Positions 29,401 through 32,083 of a stretch of 32,083 nt of DNA are shown here, in pieces. The DNA comes from Clostridia bacterium (GTDB taxonomy: Bacteria > Bacillota > Clostridia > CAKSNL01 > HGM11501). How positions within the stretch are numbered: position 1 is the first letter of the stretch; each line of letters starts with the position of its first letter. The stretch is taken from positions 1 through 32,083 of the forward strand of contig JAFQQJ010000037.1 in the NCBI GenBank assembly GCA_017411325.1. The letters run 5' to 3'. The position numbers and the translations under genes were made by a program. Under the pieces are notes generated by a model. That model was not told the DNA's origin. It searched no databases and saw only the letters and a list, made by a program, of their open reading frames with translations.

Positions 29401-31911
29401 ATGAAGAAAATATTTGCATTGATACTTACTGTTTTAATGGCATCGACTATGATTTCTGCTTTCGCGGCAAATGATGCATACATTCTTCCCTATGATTCAT
29501 CCTGGGAAGTTACCGCATCGAGCGAGTACCCCAATAAGAAAATAGCTAATGTCTTCGACGGCAGAGTGGATACCTACTGGCACACAAACTACACAGCAGA
29601 AGGCTCAACCATTACCGGAAAGGACGAAGCTCCTCATACAATTACCGTAAACTTCGGTAAGGAGGTTACTTTGTCGGGCTGGATTTACACTCCCCGAACA
29701 GATAATGCAACGGGAATGTTCCATACCTATAACCTTTATGCTTCAGGCGACGGTGTGAATTTCGAGCTTTTCCACAAGGGCAAGCTTCCTTATCCCGGCG
29801 GCGAAAAGGCTCCTCAGACGGAAATGTTTGAAGAAAAGAAAATGCGTGCGATAAAAATTGAAGCAACCGATCCTACAGCCGGCTTCGGTACCTGCGCGGA
29901 GCTTCAGTTTATAACTCCCGAGAACACAGGTGTTCAGGCAGAAAGCAAAAAGGAAGAAGTAAAGACAGAAGCAACAAACGACAGTGATATATTAAAGTTT
30001 GACGGAAGCTGGAAAATTTCAGCAACAAGCAATCTTTCGACTATGCCCATTGAACGTGCCTTTGACAACAATGCTTCAACCTTCTGGCATTCAAACTACA
30101 CGGCGGAAGGCTCTGAAATAACAAGCAAGGATAACCTTCCGATTTCAGTAATCGTTGACTTCGGTAAAAACGTAACCCTCGGCGGATGGGCTTATGCTCC
30201 GAGAACCGACAACGGAACGGGAATGTTCAGAAAATATAACCTCTATGCTTCAAAGGACGGACAGAATTTCGAGCTTTTCCACACAGCTTCCGTTCCTTAT
30301 CCTGCAGGAGAGAGGGTTCCTCAGGTTGCCGCATTCGAAAAGAGAGAAATGCGTGCGATAAAAATTGAAGCAATTGAGGCGGCAGCCGATTTTGCAACGG
30401 CGGTTGAAATATGGTTCTATAAAAATTCTCCCGATTTTACGATAGCAAATTTTGACGGCACGAAAAAAGAAAACACATCGACACCTTCTGCACCTTCCAC
30501 GGAGGCAAAGCCCACCATAGGAACGGCATCGGGTGCTGTTACGGCATCGGGTAAAAACAGAGCGGGCCTTTCCTACCTTGACAGAACCGGCTGGACAGGC
30601 GAGGGTGTATCCTTTAAATCAAACCCCGTGGCACAGGCACTTGACGGAAGCATCCGCAGCCACTGGCATTCAAACTACGGCGTTAAGGACGGAACTGTTG
30701 TTGACAGAAGCATTCCTCCTTACACATTAGAGTTCACACTTCGTGATGCAAGCTATGCATCGGGTATTACCCTTCACCCCAGAGACGATATGAAGCTCGG
30801 AAGAATATTAAAGCTCAATGTTTACGGAAAAGAAACCGATGACGGCGAATATTATATGCTTTATGAAAATCTTGAATTTTCAGATGATGCCGAGGAAAAG
30901 GAAATATCCTTTACCTCAAACCTTAAGTTAAAGAAGGTAAAGCTTGAATTTCTGGAAAGTGCTCAGTCCTTCGGTACACTTGGTGAATTCAACCTCTGGG
31001 AAAGAAATACTTCTCTTCCTGACGGTAAGGTTGAAACTTATTTTGAGGACAATGCAAGAGACAGACTTTACAAGGTTGATAACTCCGCCTTCTCCGCAAT
31101 TTATGACGGCGAAAGCTGGGCTGAAAACACCCCCGAAAAGGTGTTTGACGGAACCGGTGCTTTCTGGCAGACCGAAACAATAGAAGAATTCCCCGTAGTG
31201 CTTAAAGTTGACCTCGGAAAGGTTTACGGCATCAAGGAAATGACCTATAAGCCCCGTCAGTCAGAGGACTGCCACGGTGCGTGGGGACTGGTTTCCGTTT
31301 ATGTATCAACTGACGGAGAAACCTGGGAAGCTGCCGCAACCGGCGTTAAGATGCCCATAAACAGAGACATCAAGACAATTACCTTTGATAAGGAAATTGA
31401 CGTTCGCTTTATGGAAATCGAGGTTGAAGAGGCTCACGCAAAGCGAGTTTCCTGCTGTGAAATCGAATTTTATCAGTCAAAGGAAGCTTATGACAAGTCT
31501 CACATTGTAACCAAGGAAAAGTATGAGCTTACAATAGGCTCCAACGTGATTAAGAGTGATATAAACGGCGAAATATCTGAAAAGACAATCGATGTTGCAC
31601 CATACATCGTAAACGGCTCAACACTTATCCCCTTAAGAGGATTAGTTGAGGAAATGGGCGCAGAAATCGCCTGGGACGGCGATACAAAGACCATCACACT
31701 TAAGGTTCCCGGAAAGACAATCACCCTTCAGATATGGAACAACCTTGTTTATGTAAAGGATAATAAGCTTGGTGACATTATGTATACTCTTCTTAATTTC
31801 CCCGTAATAAAGGATTCACGTACCTTCATCCCCGTAAGATTTGTATCCGAACAGCTCGGCTATAATGTGGCGTGGGACGGAGAAACTCAGACTGTAACAA
31901 TCACAAACTGA
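29401..31911 (+). CDS. Secreted multi-CBM32 (F5/8 type C) protein with stalk domain
   Basis: An 836-residue exported protein. Residues 1-22 are a signal peptide. Four discoidin-like F5/8 type C (CBM32-like) units follow at about 30-172, 197-341, 384-536 and 557-693; each has an FDG-type start, a conserved Trp/His pair (DTYWHTNYTAEG, STFWHSNYTAEG, SHWHSNYG, GAFWQTE) and a terminal hydrophobic strand. Units 1 and 2 are close duplicates. Residues 707-834 are two copper-amine-oxidase N-like repeats (LIPLRGLVEEMGAEIAWDGD and FIPVRFVSEQLGYNVAWDGE). No catalytic domain is seen, so it likely binds glycan or attaches the cell. It starts 13 bp after the GH-like gene, AAGGAGGG site, hence the same transcript. 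Confidence 0.85.
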   Translation: MKKIFALILTVLMASTMISAFAANDAYILPYDSSWEVTASSEYPNKKIANVFDGRVDTYWHTNYTAEGSTITGKDEAPHTITVNFGKEVTLSGWIYTPRTDNATGMFHTYNLYASGDGVNFELFHKGKLPYPGGEKAPQTEMFEEKKMRAIKIEATDPTAGFGTCAELQFITPENTGVQAESKKEEVKTEATNDSDILKFDGSWKISATSNLSTMPIERAFDNNASTFWHSNYTAEGSEITSKDNLPISVIVDFGKNVTLGGWAYAPRTDNGTGMFRKYNLYASKDGQNFELFHTASVPYPAGERVPQVAAFEKREMRAIKIEAIEAAADFATAVEIWFYKNSPDFTIANFDGTKKENTSTPSAPSTEAKPTIGTASGAVTASGKNRAGLSYLDRTGWTGEGVSFKSNPVAQALDGSIRSHWHSNYGVKDGTVVDRSIPPYTLEFTLRDASYASGITLHPRDDMKLGRILKLNVYGKETDDGEYYMLYENLEFSDDAEEKEISFTSNLKLKKVKLEFLESAQSFGTLGEFNLWERNTSLPDGKVETYFEDNARDRLYKVDNSAFSAIYDGESWAENTPEKVFDGTGAFWQTETIEEFPVVLKVDLGKVYGIKEMTYKPRQSEDCHGAWGLVSVYVSTDGETWEAAATGVKMPINRDIKTITFDKEIDVRFMEIEVEEAHAKRVSCCEIEFYQSKEAYDKSHIVTKEKYELTIGSNVIKSDINGEISEKTIDVAPYIVNGSTLIPLRGLVEEMGAEIAWDGDTKTITLKVPGKTITLQIWNNLVYVKDNKLGDIMYTLLNFPVIKDSRTFIPVRFVSEQLGYNVAWDGETQTVTITN

Positions 31912-31921
31912 AAGAAAATGT

Positions 31922-31937
31922 AAAAAGCCCCATCAGA
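31922..31937 (+). terminator. Left half of a terminator, probably split by the insertion sequence
   Basis: AAAAAGCCCCATCAGA just beyond the last stop looks like the 5' arm of a rho-independent terminator, but no matching TCTGATGGGGC follows. The insertion sequence begins a few bases later, so the other arm is predicted beyond its far end, outside this window. Confidence 0.5.
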
Positions 31938-31942
31938 CCAAT

Positions 31943-32083
31943 TGTTGTGCCCCAATTTGTACGGACAGCACAAAAAAGACCTTTATGGTAGATTAAATTA
32001 AAATTTAGCAACATACTGACATCGCTTTTCAAGTGGTGTCAGTTTTGTTTTTAATTGAATACGTTGATAGTTGTAGAAATGAA
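31943..32083 (-). mobile_element. IS3-family insertion sequence, transposase-distal end (runs off the window)
   Basis: The element end starts near 31943 with TGTTGTGCCCCAATTTG, the TG-start and C-rich, AT-following pattern of IS150-group IS3 elements, and continues into the 3' end of a transposase on the minus strand. The exact first base cannot be fixed without the other end and target duplication. Confidence 0.7.
31998..32083 (-). CDS. IS3-family transposase, C-terminal fragment
   Basis: Read on the minus strand from the window edge, 27 residues end at TAA (31998-32000): HFYNYQRIQLKTKLTPLEKR followed by CQYVAKF. This is the characteristic end of the DDE integrase core of IS3/IS150-group transposases (YNxxRxQxKLxxxSPxxYR-type). 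It is cut only by the window edge and may be complete beyond it. Confidence 0.85.
   Translation of the reverse strand, partial: HFYNYQRIQLKTKLTPLEKRCQYVAKF

Overview
The window looks like chromosomal DNA of an anaerobic, spore-former-type Clostridia (Bacillota) bacterium, probably a gut or rumen carbohydrate degrader. Pointers are the strong AAGGAGG-type ribosome binding sites, consensus TTGACA/TATAAT promoters, AT-leaning base composition, a CotJC-like manganese catalase, oxygen-sensitive glycyl radical enzymes, and secreted proteins ending in copper-amine-oxidase-N-like wall/stalk domains. This assignment is inference; no marker gene such as rRNA is present.

Layout. 1-2.3 kb: a manganese catalase (minus strand), then an ECF sigma factor overlapping its membrane-bound anti-sigma partner (plus). 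2.3-6.1 kb: a sugar module with a SorE-like zinc dehydrogenase and a class II ketose-bisphosphate-type aldolase on minus, divergent from a SorC-family regulator and an SGNH hydrolase on plus. Two consensus sigma-A promoters and a perfect 27-bp palindrome are packed between the divergent genes. 6.1-6.45 kb: a gene-free stretch of terminators and a palindromic repeat. 6.45-16.9 kb: a long plus-strand operon with cytoplasmic GH2 hydrolase, MATE transporter (with an in-frame stop 25 codons before its apparent natural end), D-threonine-aldolase/D-serine-dehydratase-like PLP enzyme, alpha/beta hydrolase, EEP-family phosphodiesterase, aldo/keto reductase, sugar O-acetyltransferase, MFS transporter and a GreA-type elongation factor. 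17.1 kb: a tiny lipoprotein made almost entirely of an 8-residue Glu-rich repeat.

17.4-21.1 kb: a Gfo/Idh/MocA oxidoreductase and a Gfo-like partner (minus), divergent from an AraC regulator; a second AraC regulator converges on the first. 21.2-26.5 kb: the most unusual locus, two tandem, divergent glycyl radical enzymes (708 and 750 aa) with non-standard GCYE and R[VL]CGWN motifs, followed by one radical-SAM activase. 26.6-31.9 kb: two large exported proteins, one with a GH71/GH99-like catalytic region and one built from four F5/8-type (CBM32-like) domains without a visible catalytic domain. The right edge holds the end of an IS3-family insertion sequence, apparently inserted in the terminator of the last gene.

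A consistent but inferred reading: exported proteins bind and cut a glycan outside the cell, transporters import products, the GH2 enzyme, esterases and acetyltransferase process decorated sugars, and the dehydrogenases, aldolase and glycyl radical enzymes break down the sugars or unusual derivatives anaerobically. Each module has its own local regulator (SorC, AraC, AraC). The substrate cannot be read from the sequence.
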